Below are positions 7,550-16,423 of a stretch of DNA of 51,757 nt, piece by piece (position 1 is the stretch's first letter; the number at the start of each line of letters is the position of its first letter). A model generated the notes under the pieces. That model was not told the DNA's origin and made no database searches. It saw only the letters and a list, made by a program, of their open reading frames with translations. Made by a program: the position numbers and the translations under genes. The DNA comes from an uncultured Nitrospirota bacterium (GTDB taxonomy: Bacteria > CG2-30-53-67): contig CALZGC010000129.1 of assembly GCA_945786985.1 (NCBI GenBank), positions 1 through 51,757 on the forward strand. The letters are read 5' to 3'.

Positions 7550-9310
7550 TCAGCCGCGGTATTTATTGGTGATGGGCAGACGGCGGCCGGTTCCGAAGGC
7601 CCGGGGGGTGATGCGGATACCGGGGGCCGCCTGCTGGCGCTTGTATTCATTGCCGTCAATCATGCCGATGACCTGCCGGATAGTGGCACGGTCATAGCCA
7701 AGGGCTGCGATTTCATCGGCCGACGCATCCCGTTCCACGTAGGCATGCAGGATGCCGTCGAGAATCTCATAATCCGGCAGGGAGTCCGAGTCTTTCTGGC
7801 CCGGTGAAAGCTCCGCCGATGGGGCTTTGGTGAGGATGCGCTCCGGGATCACGGGGCGGCGCCCGAGGCCATTGCGATAGGCGGAGAGTTTGTAGACCTG
7901 TGTCTTGGGCACATCGGAAAGCACCGAGAGGCCGCCGGCCATGTCTCCGTAAAGGGTTGCGTAGCCCACCGCCACCTCCGACTTGTTTCCGGTACTGAGA
8001 ACCAGATACCCGAACTTGTTCGAAAGGGCCATCAGAATGATGCCTCGCAGACGGGCCTGGATGTTCTCCTCGGTCGTGTCCCGCGGGCGTCCCTTAAAGC
8101 TGGGCGCCAGGGTTTTCAGAAGCGCATCAAAGCCCTCCTGGATGGGAATGGTTTTCAGGGCGATGCCGAGGTTCTTTGCCAGGGCTTGCGCATCCTCCGC
8201 GCTTTCGCGCGAAGAGATGGCACTGGGCATGAAGACGCCGAGCACATTGGCGGCGCCCACGGCATCCGTCGCCAGAGCGGCGGTCAGCGCCGAGTCGATC
8301 CCGCCCGAAATGCCGATGAGTACCTTCTTGAAGTTGTTTTTCGCCGCATAGTCCGCCAGGCCGAGAGTCAGGGCCTGATAAATTTCCTCGCAGGGGTCGG
8401 GAAGCTCTGTGTGGAGGGTGTAAGGCGGCGGCGCAGGTCGCCGGCCACCGCCGATTTTCTTGCCGGGTTCAGCAGTGGCGCCCCGGGAGGTGACCACCGG
8501 CAGCAGGGTGCCGCTTTTTCGGGCCTCAACGACGCTGCGCCGGTTGCGCGGGCTCTTGAGGCGCTCGTGACGGACCTCGTCCAGATTCAGGTCGGCCATC
8601 ACCAGGTCTTCCTCAAAGGCACGGCCCCGGGCGATCGCCTCTCCCTGGGGATTCACCATGAGGCTCCGTCCGTCGAGGACCAAATCGTCCTGTCCACCAA
8701 CCAGGTTGTTGAACAGCAGGAAAACCAGATTGTCACGGGCGCGGGTGGAGATCATCTGCTGCCGGTTCGGGGCTTTGCCGGCGTGGAAGGGGGAGGCTGA
8801 AATATTGATCACCACTTCGGCGCCGCTTCGGGCCATGTCCATGGTCGGACCGCCGGGAAACCAGATGTCTTCGCAGATATTGACCCCGAGCAGCGCGCGG
8901 TCCAGGGCATAGAGGCGGCTTTCGACTCCGGCCTGGAAGTAGCGGTTCTCATCGAAGACGTCGTAGTTTGGCAGATAGATCTTGTGCTGGGTTCCGAGCC
9001 AGACGCCGTCGTGCAGAACGGCGGCGGCGTTATACAGATCGTCCTGGTAGTCCACGAAGCCGAGGATGACACAGAGGCCCTGGGTTTCCGGCACGATCTT
9101 CTGAACACAGTCGAGATTCTTCTGGATAAAAGAGGGCTTCAGGAGCAGATCCTTGGGCGGGTAACCGGTCAGGGCCAACTCCGGAAAGGTGAGCAGCTGC
9201 ACACCCGCTTTCCGGGCCTTCCGGATCCACCGCACGATCTTCTTCAGGTTGCCGTCGAGATCGCCGACGACCGGATTGATTTGCGCCATCGCCGCACGCA
9301 GCAGACTCAT
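7550..9310 (-). CDS. nadE: Glutamine-dependent NAD+ synthetase
   Basis: A 586-residue two-domain enzyme that makes NAD+ from deamido-NAD+, ATP and glutamine, the last step of NAD synthesis. The N-terminal nitrilase-type glutaminase (1-270) shows the triad E44 (FPELALTGYPP), K110 (TQHKIYLPNYD) and C146 (GVNICEDIWFP). The C-terminal synthetase has the ATP-pyrophosphatase loop SGGIDSALTAALATDA near residue 300 and the typical LSTGNKSEVAVGYATLYGDM. Length is normal for this form. AAGGTGG lies seven bases or so before the ATG. It heads the minus-strand run 9.3-1.0 kb and is divergent from feoB. Confidence 0.97.
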   Translation of the reverse strand: MSLLRAAMAQINPVVGDLDGNLKKIVRWIRKARKAGVQLLTFPELALTGYPPKDLLLKPSFIQKNLDCVQKIVPETQGLCVILGFVDYQDDLYNAAAVLHDGVWLGTQHKIYLPNYDVFDENRYFQAGVESRLYALDRALLGVNICEDIWFPGGPTMDMARSGAEVVINISASPFHAGKAPNRQQMISTRARDNLVFLLFNNLVGGQDDLVLDGRSLMVNPQGEAIARGRAFEEDLVMADLNLDEVRHERLKSPRNRRSVVEARKSGTLLPVVTSRGATAEPGKKIGGGRRPAPPPYTLHTELPDPCEEIYQALTLGLADYAAKNNFKKVLIGISGGIDSALTAALATDAVGAANVLGVFMPSAISSRESAEDAQALAKNLGIALKTIPIQEGFDALLKTLAPSFKGRPRDTTEENIQARLRGIILMALSNKFGYLVLSTGNKSEVAVGYATLYGDMAGGLSVLSDVPKTQVYKLSAYRNGLGRRPVIPERILTKAPSAELSPGQKDSDSLPDYEILDGILHAYVERDASADEIAALGYDRATIRQVIGMIDGNEYKRQQAAPGIRITPRAFGTGRRLPITNKYRG

Positions 9311-9492
9311 GACACCACCTTAGGTTGGGAGAGAAGCAAACAGGCCCGCCCGACCAAATCATAGGCAATGAACCGGAAAAATTCAAGATAAAAGCGAGTT
9401 GTCATGGGATTCTGTTTTATACTACACTACCAGACGCGGGGGCAGGCAGGACCGGCAGGATATCTGAATTCTCTTGATCGAAAGGCCCACAC

Positions 9493-11469
9493 GTGAGCAT
9501 GAACCTGAACACACCCGCGGCGGTCATTCTGGTGGGAAACCCCAATGTGGGCAAGAGTGTGCTTTTTGGGCTCTTGACCGGCAAGTACGTGACGGTCTCC
9601 AATTACCCCGGCACCTCGGTGGAGGTTGTGGAAGGGATCATTGCGGCGCCCGCCGGGGGGCGGGGCACCGTGAAAATCGTCGACAGCCCCGGTGTGAACA
9701 GCCTGATCCCCAAGTCGGAAGACGAGGAGGTCACCCGCCGCATTCTCTTGACCACGGCGCAGGCGGGTATTCTGCAGATCGCCGACGCGAAAAACCTCAA
9801 GCGGGCTCTGCTGATCAACTCCCAGCTGTCCGACATGGGTTTTCCCATCACCCTGGTACTGAACATGTATGATGAGGCGGAAGAGCGAGGCATTCGGATC
9901 GATACGGAGCGACTCGGTCAGATGCTGGGTATTGAGGTGATCCCTGCCGTGGCCACGGAACGCCGGGGGCTTCGGCAGATTCGTAAATCGCTGAACCGGT
10001 TCCGACACCGCGAGGACCCGGTCCGGTTTCATCCGACCATCGAGGCGGGCGTTGAAAGGTTGGCGGCGCTGCTGCCCGACATGCATCTGTCCAAACGGTT
10101 CCTTGCGCTGGCCCTGCTCGCGGGCGACCGGAAACTGCTTGGAATTCTGCAGGGGATTCAGGAGGATTTGCCGACGACACGGATCGTGGACATCATTGCG
10201 GCGACGGCCGAAACCTATCCGGAGCCCCTGGGATACGGGATCCTGAAAAAGCGACAGGAGTGGGTCGACCGGGTTTTTCAGGCCTGTGTTCACGCCGAGA
10301 ATCGGGTGCGCTCCAGCCGGCGGGAACAGCTCGGCAACTGGGCCATGCACCCGTGGTACGGGTTACCCATTCTGCTCATTCTGCTCTATATCATGTACCT
10401 CTTTGTCGGACGATTCGGTGCCGGCGTCTGCGTGGACTATCTCGAGTCGGTCGTCTTCGGGGAGTGGATCACCCCGCGAATCTCCCGCATCCTGGCTGTT
10501 CTGCTCCCCTTTCCCCTGGTGCAGGACGCTCTGGTCGGAGAGTACGGGGTGCTCTCCGTTGGGTTGACCTACTCCGTGGCCATCGTGCTCCCCGTGGTCA
10601 GCTTCTTTTTTATTTTCTTCGGCTTGCTGGAGGATTCGGGATACCTCCCCAGGCTGACCGTGATGAGCAACAAGATCTTCAAAAAGATCGGGCTCAACGG
10701 GCGCGCCGTGCTCCCCATGGTCCTCGGCCTGGGTTGCGACACCATGGCCACCCTGACGACGCGGATCCTCGATACGAAGAAGGAACGCATCATCGCGACG
10801 CTGCTGCTCGCGCTGGGGGTCCCCTGCTCTGCGCAGCTCGGCGTCATCATGGGGCTGCTCGGCGGGATTTCCCTGTCCGCCCTGATCGTGGTGGCCGTGA
10901 CGGTGCTCCTGCAGCTGCTCATCGTGGGGTATCTTGCGGCCCAGGTCCTGCCCGGCCGGAGCTCCGATTTCCTCATTGAAATCCCGCCGCTCAGGATTCC
11001 CCAATTCTCAAATATTCTGGTCAAAACCTATCATCGGGTGAAATGGTTTCTCAAGGAGGCGGTGCCCCTCTTCATGCTGGGCACCTTCCTACTGTTTGTC
11101 CTGAGCCGTCTGCACCTGCTGGGCGGAATCGAGCGTGCCATCGCGCCGATCCTGCAGGGGGTGCTCGGTCTGCCGGCCCGCACGGCGGAGGCCTTCATCC
11201 TCGGATTTCTGCGGCGGGACTACGGCTCCGCCGGCCTTTTCCGACTGGCCGAGCAGGGCGAGCTCGACCTCATTCAGCTGACGGTGAGCACGACGGTGAT
11301 GGTGCTCTTCGTGCCGTGTCTGGCCAATTACTTTGTGATGATCAAAGAACACGGGAAGAAGAAAGCCTTGTATATGGTAAGCTTCATTCTGGTCTATGCT
11401 GTTCTCGTGGGCGGGGTTTTGAACCTGCTTCTGCGGGAGGTACCGGTCTTTGCGGGAGTACTCAGATGA
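9493..11469 (+). CDS. feoB: Ferrous iron transport protein B
   Basis: A 658-residue inner-membrane Fe(II) uptake protein. The cytoplasmic G domain is complete: G1 GNPNVGKS (15-22), G2 NYPGTS, G3 DSPGV and G4 NMYDEA. From about residue 290 follow the gate and membrane helices, with the family Cys-containing segments GLGCDTMATLTTRIL and ALGVPCSAQLGVIMG. It is at the short end of the family. The start is GTG with GAAAGG upstream; an ATG two codons later is an alternative. No separate feoA is present; the next gene, which overlaps its stop (ATGA), carries a FeoA-like SH3 domain. The gap to nadE shows no strong promoter that I can recognise. Confidence 0.95.
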   Translation: MSMNLNTPAAVILVGNPNVGKSVLFGLLTGKYVTVSNYPGTSVEVVEGIIAAPAGGRGTVKIVDSPGVNSLIPKSEDEEVTRRILLTTAQAGILQIADAKNLKRALLINSQLSDMGFPITLVLNMYDEAEERGIRIDTERLGQMLGIEVIPAVATERRGLRQIRKSLNRFRHREDPVRFHPTIEAGVERLAALLPDMHLSKRFLALALLAGDRKLLGILQGIQEDLPTTRIVDIIAATAETYPEPLGYGILKKRQEWVDRVFQACVHAENRVRSSRREQLGNWAMHPWYGLPILLILLYIMYLFVGRFGAGVCVDYLESVVFGEWITPRISRILAVLLPFPLVQDALVGEYGVLSVGLTYSVAIVLPVVSFFFIFFGLLEDSGYLPRLTVMSNKIFKKIGLNGRAVLPMVLGLGCDTMATLTTRILDTKKERIIATLLLALGVPCSAQLGVIMGLLGGISLSALIVVAVTVLLQLLIVGYLAAQVLPGRSSDFLIEIPPLRIPQFSNILVKTYHRVKWFLKEAVPLFMLGTFLLFVLSRLHLLGGIERAIAPILQGVLGLPARTAEAFILGFLRRDYGSAGLFRLAEQGELDLIQLTVSTTVMVLFVPCLANYFVMIKEHGKKKALYMVSFILVYAVLVGGVLNLLLREVPVFAGVLR

Positions 11470-12122
11470 ATCGAATGGAACGGGAAGAGGCGATGGAGCT
11501 TGTCGGGACCCTTGAAGAAAAGGGGAAGCTGACCGTGGAGAGCCTGCAGGCAAGTCGCCTGTCCCACCCCTTGACGGCCGAGCAGATCGCGACCCTTCAG
11601 GCGGAGAAGCTCATCGTGGTCGCCGGGGACGGGCGGGTCCGGCCTACCCCGGCGGGCCGCACCCTGGCGCAGCGGGTGATCCGACGCCACCGTCTTGCGG
11701 AACGCCTGATTGCCGATGTGCTCACCCTGAAGAGTGCCGAGGCGTCGGAGCGCTCCGCCTGTGATCTGGAGCACGCCCTGAGCGATGAGCTAACCGACAG
11801 CATCTGTACCCTGCTCGGGCATCCAACGGAGTGCCCCCACGGCAGGCCCATTCCACCCGGTCCGTGCTGCTCTGAGCGACGCACCCGGGTGGAAAGCCTG
11901 ATCCGCACACTCGATACCCTGCCGCCCGGTGAGAAAGGTGCGGTCGCCTATATCTCAACGGGCGATCATGCCCGGCTCGACCAACTGAGCTCCCTGGGGC
12001 TCTTCCCGGGGGCGGTGGTGACGGTCCATCAGCAGCAGCCCGCACTGGTGATTCTATTCGAGGAAACGACGCTCGCCCTCGACCGAGAGATCGCGCGGGA
12101 GATACATGTCTGGAAGCAGTAG
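11466..12122 (+). CDS. DtxR-type metal-dependent regulator with FeoA-like domain
   Basis: A 218-residue protein combining a winged-helix DNA-binding domain (about 1-70), a DtxR dimer/metal domain (about 71-145; RRHRLAER, then C99, E102 and H103 in CDLEHALSDE) and a C-terminal FeoA-like SH3 domain (about 155-218). This is the layout of iron- or manganese-responsive repressors. The metal region also has CPHG (123-126) and a CC pair (134-135), giving a four-thiol cluster. The start codon overlaps the feoB stop, so the two are translated together; the obvious inference is Fe(II)-dependent control of feoB, possibly with the SH3 domain also serving as FeoA. I find no convincing operator near feoB. 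Confidence 0.9.
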   Translation: MNRMEREEAMELVGTLEEKGKLTVESLQASRLSHPLTAEQIATLQAEKLIVVAGDGRVRPTPAGRTLAQRVIRRHRLAERLIADVLTLKSAEASERSACDLEHALSDELTDSICTLLGHPTECPHGRPIPPGPCCSERRTRVESLIRTLDTLPPGEKGAVAYISTGDHARLDQLSSLGLFPGAVVTVHQQQPALVILFEETTLALDREIAREIHVWKQ

Positions 12123-12154
12123 CACTGCGCAGATGGATCGGGGATCAGCGTCCA

Positions 12155-12212
12155 GGCGCGGCCGCGCCGGAAGCTTCATTGGACAGCGCCTCAGGGGGAC
12201 AGCGCCTCAGGG
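12155..12212. repeat. Perfect palindrome plus 16-bp tandem duplication
   Basis: Between the convergent DtxR-type gene and rpoH lies the perfect palindrome GGCGCGGCCGCGCC (12155-12168), which may be the stem of a terminator though no T-run follows. Next to it, GGACAGCGCCTCAGGG is present twice in direct tandem (12181-12196 and 12197-12212), the second copy covering the rpoH stop codon. Confidence 0.8.
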
Positions 12213-13127
12213 CCGTCCGGGCCCGATTTCCATATCCGCGAACTCCTCGAATTGAGACAGATACGCTTTGAGTTTGCGGACCACTCGGCTTTCCAGCTGC
12301 CGGATCCGTTCGCGGCTGATCTGAAAGGTGTCGCCGATCTCCTGAAGCGTTGCCGGCTTTTCTGCCAGCAGTCGGCGCGCCAGGATATCCCGTTCCTTCT
12401 CCTCCAGGGTGGCGGCGAAGGCATCCAGCTTCTCCCGAAAGAGCGCCATCAACTCCTCATCGGCAAGCCGCTCATCGACGGGCCGCTCCCCCGAGGCGAA
12501 CAGCTGCATCAGTGGCGTCTCCGAATCCTCCCGCACAGGTGCATCGAGCGAAAGGTCCTCGTCGCCGAGAATCTGCTGCATCTCGACGACATCCGATTCG
12601 CGCACATCAAACCGCTCGGCCAGAAGTTTCGGGCTCGGTGTGTCCCCGAGGGCCCGGAGCTTTTCATATTCCTGGTTGAGTTTATAGAATAGTTTCTTCT
12701 GGGCCGCAGTCGTTCCGATTTTGTAAATCCGGTAGTTGTTCATGATGAACTTGAGGATGTAGGCCCGTATCCACCAGGCGGCGTAGGTGCTGAGCTTGAC
12801 ACCCCGGTACGGGTCGAATTTCTTGATGGCCTGCATGAGGCCGATGTTGCCTTCCTGAATCAGATCAAGGGCGTTCTGGTAGAGGCGGACGAAGTCGAAA
12901 GCGATCTTTACCACCAGCCTCAGATTTCCGAGGACCAGGCGCTGTGCCGCTTCCACATCCTGTGTTTCGTGGTAGCGTACGGCGAGCCGGTGTTCCTCCT
13001 CCGGTGATAGCAGGGCATGCTGTCTGATTTCCGCAAGGTAGCGTTGCAGGGGATCGCTCTTGACGAGCGATCCTTGCGTTTCGGGCGTCTCCGTCTCGTT
13101 CAATTTATTCTGTTCGTCCGCTGTCAT
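12207..13127 (-). CDS. rpoH: RNA polymerase sigma factor, sigma-32 type
   Basis: A 306-residue alternative sigma factor. Region 2 is clear (GNLRLVVKIAFDF, LDLIQEGNIGLMQAIKKFDP, LSTYAAWWIRAYILKF), followed by QKKLFYKLN, which matches the RpoH box that separates sigma-32 from sigma-70. Region 4 holds a helix-turn-helix (TLQEIGDTFQISRERIRQLE). The heat-shock role is by family. The frame is open upstream to 13184; I choose the ATG at 13127, preceded by GAAGGGTT. It lies 65 bases after the dciA-like gene. The protein ends GPGRP, where a 16-base tandem duplication overlaps the stop. Confidence 0.93.
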   Translation of the reverse strand: MTADEQNKLNETETPETQGSLVKSDPLQRYLAEIRQHALLSPEEEHRLAVRYHETQDVEAAQRLVLGNLRLVVKIAFDFVRLYQNALDLIQEGNIGLMQAIKKFDPYRGVKLSTYAAWWIRAYILKFIMNNYRIYKIGTTAAQKKLFYKLNQEYEKLRALGDTPSPKLLAERFDVRESDVVEMQQILGDEDLSLDAPVREDSETPLMQLFASGERPVDERLADEELMALFREKLDAFAATLEEKERDILARRLLAEKPATLQEIGDTFQISRERIRQLESRVVRKLKAYLSQFEEFADMEIGPGRP

Positions 13128-13192
13128 AACCCTTCGGCGTGCACGGCGCTGTTGCGTCGCTGCCGCCCCCTGGCGGGGCAACACCCCGGCGT

Positions 13193-13687
13193 CTAGCGGT
13201 GCTGATCCGTCTCTTTTCGTCCCAGATCCTTGGCCAGGACACGCCGCAGGACGGTTTCGAGGGCCGCGGGCAAGGGGCTCGACAGACAGGACTCGATTTC
13301 CTGCAGGACTGCGGGACTCGGCTCCGTACTGTGCGGTTTGGCCGCAGCCGTTCGAGGGGATTCCTCCCGGGGCGGCAGTGTGCCCAGCCGGAAACGGATC
13401 TCGCCGATTTCATCCGAGCCAAGCCACTGATGAATGTTTTCAAGGATCTGACCCTTGAGGAAGCCAAGGTGGTGCAGCCAGGTTGGCTGATCGACGGTCA
13501 CAAAGAGGCACTGGCCGGAGAGAAACTCGGGGTGTGTGTGCGCGGCCACCTGGTCTCCCACAACCTGATCCCAGGCGGACCAGATGGCATGCCGCTTCAT
13601 GATGTGATCGACACCCAACTCCCGCAACACCCGCTGCAGGGTACTCCCCGCTGAGGCGGGGGGGCTGCTTTTGCCTCGTAGACGCAT
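13193..13687 (-). CDS. DUF721 / DciA-like protein
   Basis: A 164-residue protein with a DUF721 (DciA) domain at about residues 15-110, including WDQVVGDQVAAHTHPEFLSG and LFVTVDQPTWLHHLGFLK, and a less ordered C-terminal tail. DciA proteins load the replicative helicase in bacteria that lack DnaC; that role is by family only. The ATG at 13687 fits the family start; the frame is open further to 13795. It precedes rpoH on the same strand by 65 bases and is divergent from galT. Confidence 0.8.
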   Translation of the reverse strand: MRLRGKSSPPASAGSTLQRVLRELGVDHIMKRHAIWSAWDQVVGDQVAAHTHPEFLSGQCLFVTVDQPTWLHHLGFLKGQILENIHQWLGSDEIGEIRFRLGTLPPREESPRTAAAKPHSTEPSPAVLQEIESCLSSPLPAALETVLRRVLAKDLGRKETDQHR

Positions 13688-13803
13688 CCCGTTGTCCGAT
13701 GATTCGTTGCTTGCGGAGGAACCCCATGCTCGCTCCGTCGAGCATATTCTCATCTTCGTACCGTGCAGTGTCAAGTGTAAAAGCCTCCGGGGCAAGTTTT
13801 GTG

Positions 13804-13832
13804 TTGCGCGCCTTAACCAGAGATGGTATATT
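13804..13832 (+). promoter_or_regulatory. Sigma-70-type promoter for galT
   Basis: TTGCGC (13804-13809) and TATATT (13827-13832) are separated by 17 bases. A transcript would start near 13839, about 65 bases before the galT ATG, and could read through glgA and the signalling genes. Confidence 0.6.
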
Positions 13833-13905
13833 TCTCAATGTCTTTGGCATCGCTAACCCATTTGAAAAGCAGGTGTTTTTCGCCTGTGAAATCAGGGAGC
13901 CCCCT

Positions 13906-14904
13906 ATGCCGGAACTTAGAAAAGATCCGATCATTGGTCGGTGGGTGATTATCTCGACGCATCGCGGCAAGCGTCCCACCGATTTCGGGGAGACGCTCCA
14001 TAAGGGCAACGGCGGGTTCTGTCCTTTTTGCACCGGCAATGAAAAGGTCACCCCCCCTGAGATACTGGCCTTTCGCAAGAACGACTCCGCGCCCAACACC
14101 GAGGGATGGAGTTTGCGGGTGGTGGCGAACAAATTCCCTGCGCTACAGATCGAGGGCGACCTGCACAAGCGGGCCGACGGGATCTACGACAAGATGAGCG
14201 GCATCGGGGCCCACGAAGTCATCATCGAGACACCCCATCACGAAAAGACGCTGAGCACCCTTCCGGAGGAGAAAGTGGAGGATATGCTCTGGGCCTATCG
14301 CGAGCGGATGGTCGATCTCAAGCGGGATGCCCGTTTCAAGTATATCCTGATCTTCAAGAATGAAGGCCTTTCCGCTGGCGCCTCTCTGGAGCATTCCCAT
14401 TCCCAGCTCATCGCGCTGCCCATCGTTCCCAAGCGCGTGGCTGAAGAGATGAAGGGATCCCGGGTGCACTATCAGCACAAGGAACGGTGTGTCTATTGCG
14501 ATATCGTGCATCAGGAATTGGAGACGCGCACGCGGGTGGTGTCCGAAAACGATCACTATATCGCCATTGAGCCGTTTACGCCGCGATTCCCGTTTGAAAC
14601 CTGGGTGCTCCCCAAGAAGCACGCCTCATCGTATGAGATGATGACCCGTGCCCAGATTGCCCCGCTGGCATGGATTCTCCAGGACACCCTGAAGCGCATC
14701 GACAAGACCCTGAACGTGCCGCCCTATAATTACATTCTGCATACCTCGCCCATCGGGGAGGAGGTCAATGACTATTACCATTGGCACATCGAGATCATGC
14801 CGAAACTGACCCGGGTGGCAGGGTTCGAATGGGGCTCGGGTTTTTACATCAATCCAACCCCGCCGGAGGAGGCCGCGGAATTTCTGCGGGAAGCCCGCGT
14901 CTAA
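13906..14904 (+). CDS. galT: Galactose-1-phosphate uridylyltransferase
   Basis: A 332-residue enzyme of the HIT superfamily that exchanges UDP between UDP-glucose and galactose-1-phosphate. Visible are the zinc-type CPFC (39-42), a second pair CVYC, the GASLEHSHSQLIALP segment and the catalytic-region HWHIEIMPKL. Length is typical. The frame extends upstream to 13699, but homology starts at MPELRKDPIIGRW and AGGGAG lies upstream of that ATG. In bacteria with glycogen metabolism this branch of the family may instead handle ADP- or UDP-glucose; glgA follows 42 bases downstream and galU is nearby, which fits nucleotide-sugar metabolism. Confidence 0.92.
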   Translation: MPELRKDPIIGRWVIISTHRGKRPTDFGETLHKGNGGFCPFCTGNEKVTPPEILAFRKNDSAPNTEGWSLRVVANKFPALQIEGDLHKRADGIYDKMSGIGAHEVIIETPHHEKTLSTLPEEKVEDMLWAYRERMVDLKRDARFKYILIFKNEGLSAGASLEHSHSQLIALPIVPKRVAEEMKGSRVHYQHKERCVYCDIVHQELETRTRVVSENDHYIAIEPFTPRFPFETWVLPKKHASSYEMMTRAQIAPLAWILQDTLKRIDKTLNVPPYNYILHTSPIGEEVNDYYHWHIEIMPKLTRVAGFEWGSGFYINPTPPEEAAEFLREARV

Positions 14905-14946
14905 CTCGGAGGGCCGCTCCACCGGCTGGGCGGCGTGGAAGCGAGC

Positions 14947-16416
14947 ATGAAAATCCTCTTTGCAGCCTCCGAGGTCTTTCCCTTCGCCAAGACAGGTGGC
15001 CTCGCCGATGTGGCGGGGAGCCTTCCCGTCGTTTTGAAAGAACTGGGACACGACGTGCGCGTGGTGATGCCGAAATACCGGGGCGTCGAACGATTTGCGA
15101 CGGACCTGGCCGACACCGGTGCGAGAACCCCGGTGCGGATCGGTGATGAGATCGCCGTGGGTGCCCTCTTTGAAGGCAGACTGGCCGGGCGCGTGCCCGT
15201 CTATTTCGTCCGGTACGATCCCTACTTTGATCGGGACGGTCTCTACGGCACGGCGCAGGGAGATTATCCGGACAATGCCTCGCGGTTTATCTTCTTCTCC
15301 AGAACCATTCTCGATGCGATGCAAAGCCTCGATTTCTGGCCCGAGGTGCTGCACCTGAACGACTGGCAGTGTGCGCTGGCGGCGCTTTATCTCAAGAGCT
15401 ACACTGGGGTCTCGCGATATGATCAGGTGGCCTCCCTTCTGACGATTCACAATCTGGGCTATCAGGGGCTTTTCTGGCACTACGATATGCCGCTGACAGG
15501 GCTGGGGTGGGAGTATTTCACGCCGGAGGGGATCGAATTCTACGGCAAGATCAATTTGCTGAAAGCCGGTCTGATTTCCGCGGATCTGCTCAGTACGGTC
15601 AGCCGCAAGTACGCGCGGGAGATTCAGACCGAGGAATACGGTTTCGGTCTGGACGGTGTGCTGAAGAAGAGGGCCCGGGACCTCTGCGGTATCCTCAATG
15701 GTGTGGACTACACGCTCTGGGATCCGGCCGACGATCCCTTCCTGCCCGAACGGTACGGTCCGGACGATCTCACCGGGAAGGCGGCTTGCAAGCGGGAACT
15801 GCTGAAGCGCTTCGGCCTGGAGGTGCGGATGCGGCGTCCCCTCATCGGGTGTGTGTCCCGCCTCACGGCCCAAAAGGGCTTTGACCTGGTTGCCGCCGTT
15901 GGGCCCGATCTGGCGCGACTGGATGCGGCGCTGGTGGTGCTGGGTGATGGGGAAGAGAAGGTTCGCAGCGATCTGGTCGATCTGGCCAAGAGGTATCCCA
16001 AGCATTTCGGCATCAGGATCGCTTACGACGACGGCCTGGCGCACCTCATCGAGGCCGGCGCCGACTTCTTTCTGATGCCGTCCCGGTATGAACCGTGCGG
16101 CCTGAACCAGATGTACAGTCTCAAGTACGGCACCATCCCCATCGTCCGCGGAACGGGGGGCCTGGATGATACCATTGTAAGCTTTAACCGTAAGACGCGG
16201 ACGGGCAACGGTTTTAAGTTTTTCAGCTATTCGCCCCAGCGGCTCTTGAGTGCCGTGCGCCGCGCGGTCTCCGTCTATCACGAGCGGCCTCTGTTCGCGC
16301 GCCTGATCCGAAATGCCATGGCCTGCGACTTCTCCTGGACACGCTCGGCACAGGATTATGAAAAACTCTATACCCGGCTGCTCAGGAAGGGCGCAAAACG
16401 CAAACAAACCCGGTGA
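14947..16416 (+). CDS. glgA: Glycogen synthase (GT5)
   Basis: A 489-residue glycosyltransferase that extends alpha-1,4-glucan from ADP- or UDP-glucose. The donor-binding loop KTGGLADV (15-22) is present, and the C-terminal Rossmann fold has PSRYEPCGLNQMYSLKYGT and the following GTGGLDDTI. Length is standard for bacterial GlgA. The ATG at 14947 is preceded by GGAAG; a GTG four codons upstream is possible. It sits 42 bases after galT and seven bases before the sensor kinase, an unusual pairing that suggests glucan synthesis and the signalling genes share a transcript. Confidence 0.95.
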   Translation: MKILFAASEVFPFAKTGGLADVAGSLPVVLKELGHDVRVVMPKYRGVERFATDLADTGARTPVRIGDEIAVGALFEGRLAGRVPVYFVRYDPYFDRDGLYGTAQGDYPDNASRFIFFSRTILDAMQSLDFWPEVLHLNDWQCALAALYLKSYTGVSRYDQVASLLTIHNLGYQGLFWHYDMPLTGLGWEYFTPEGIEFYGKINLLKAGLISADLLSTVSRKYAREIQTEEYGFGLDGVLKKRARDLCGILNGVDYTLWDPADDPFLPERYGPDDLTGKAACKRELLKRFGLEVRMRRPLIGCVSRLTAQKGFDLVAAVGPDLARLDAALVVLGDGEEKVRSDLVDLAKRYPKHFGIRIAYDDGLAHLIEAGADFFLMPSRYEPCGLNQMYSLKYGTIPIVRGTGGLDDTIVSFNRKTRTGNGFKFFSYSPQRLLSAVRRAVSVYHERPLFARLIRNAMACDFSWTRSAQDYEKLYTRLLRKGAKRKQTR

Positions 16417-16423
16417 CGAATCG

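Noticed and set aside
9319-9325. TTAGGTT, resembling half of a DtxR box between nadE and feoB
   Set aside because: Only a half site, and it overlaps the nadE ribosome-binding region; no inverted partner.
9418-9423. TATACT upstream of feoB as a -10 element
   Set aside because: No acceptable -35 at 16-18 bases; the nearby TTGTCA is only 13 bases away.
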